The notes under the pieces: model-generated
Seen by the model: only the letters and a program-made list of their open reading frames with translations
Told to the model about the DNA's origin: nothing
The model's database searches: none
Part shown: positions 63,905 to 64,000 of the stretch, piece by piece
Layout of the letters: each line of letters opens with the position of its first letter
How positions within the stretch are numbered: the first letter of the stretch is position 1
Translations under genes and position numbers: made by a program
Assembly: GCF_051020765.1 (NCBI RefSeq)
Contig: NW_027469124.1
Span: 682,001 to 746,000 of the forward strand
Source: Lasioglossum baleicum
Lineage: Eukaryota > Arthropoda > Insecta > Hymenoptera > Halictidae
Length of the DNA stretch: 64,000 nucleotides
Direction of reading: 5' to 3'

Positions 63905-64000
63905 TGCTACTAATTTGCTTCCTTGACCACTGAGCAAGACACTTGTTGCAGCGGGTTGGGCTTCTCGGAACGTATGGCCTTCGGTAAAAAGGTTGACGCC
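63905..64000 (-). repeat. SatA fragment, minus orientation, at the window edge
   Basis: TAATTTGCTTCCTTGACCAC, then AGACACTTGTTGCAGCGG, TTCTCGGAACGTATGGC and TTCGGTAAAAAGGTTGACGC, are minus-strand SatA landmarks. They match 32939-33030. The block continues beyond the window. Confidence 0.85.

Overview
The window looks like constitutive heterochromatin of a eukaryote, most likely an invertebrate animal. It is about 64 kb of old, diverged complex satellite DNA with no gene that I can support. Copies within a family differ from each other by roughly 15-30% by eye. CpG-containing words such as CGAACGG and CGTACGG survive in most copies, so methylation-driven CpG loss does not look strong. That fits many insects better than vertebrates, but it is a weak taxonomic hint. 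The longest open frames (160, 152 and 140 codons) lie in or beside satellite, match nothing I recognise, and are treated as chance.

Four satellite families are named here for convenience. SatA has a unit of about 345 bp, itself an old head-to-tail dimer of about 169+177 bp (plus-strand anchor GTCAAACCGTTCGAGAACG). SatB has a unit of about 314 bp and is AT-rich (anchor TTGTAGTTGCGTACGGCAG). SatC has units of 366 to about 581 bp, each carrying a short mariner-like element with inverted ends; its length varies because a 53-bp piece containing the left end is reiterated. SatD has a unit of about 180 bp (anchors GCAGGCCAA and AGCATATAATAATTC). '+' and '-' below mean orientation relative to these anchors.

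Layout: SatC- (1-66), SatA- (67-908), SatD- (909-1060), unassigned (1061-1289), SatB+ (1290-1988), SatB- (1989-2905), SatA+ (2906-3618), SatC+ (3619-8883), unassigned (8884-9238), SatD+ (9239-9712), SatA+ (9713-10830), SatB- (10831-11126), SatB+ (11127-16879), SatB- (16880-20704). Then comes 34 kb of SatA in alternating orientation: + to 28453, - to 30163, + to 32938, - to 39576, + to 42552, - to 45810, + to 51338, - to 54909. After that SatB+ (54910-57858), SatB- (57859-61191), SatA+ (61192-62802), SatA- (62803-63424), SatA+ (63425-63904), SatA- (63905 to the end). Boundaries were read by eye and are good to about 10-20 bp.

The main interest is the architecture. Family changes and orientation flips are not independent events: the same breakpoint sequences recur. 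One SatA +/- flip occurs six times, one SatA -/+ flip twice, one SatB +/- flip twice, one SatA/SatB junction twice in inverted orientation, a SatA/SatC junction twice inverted, and a SatA/SatD junction twice inverted. The region therefore seems to have grown by copying multi-kilobase blocks, often inverted, giving nested palindromes. Against this diverged background one 458-bp inverted pair (28407-28864 and 32531-32988) differs at a single base, marking a very recent inverted duplication or gene conversion. Nucleosome-scale subunits and large dyad symmetry make a centromeric or pericentromeric location a reasonable hypothesis, but nothing in the sequence proves it.
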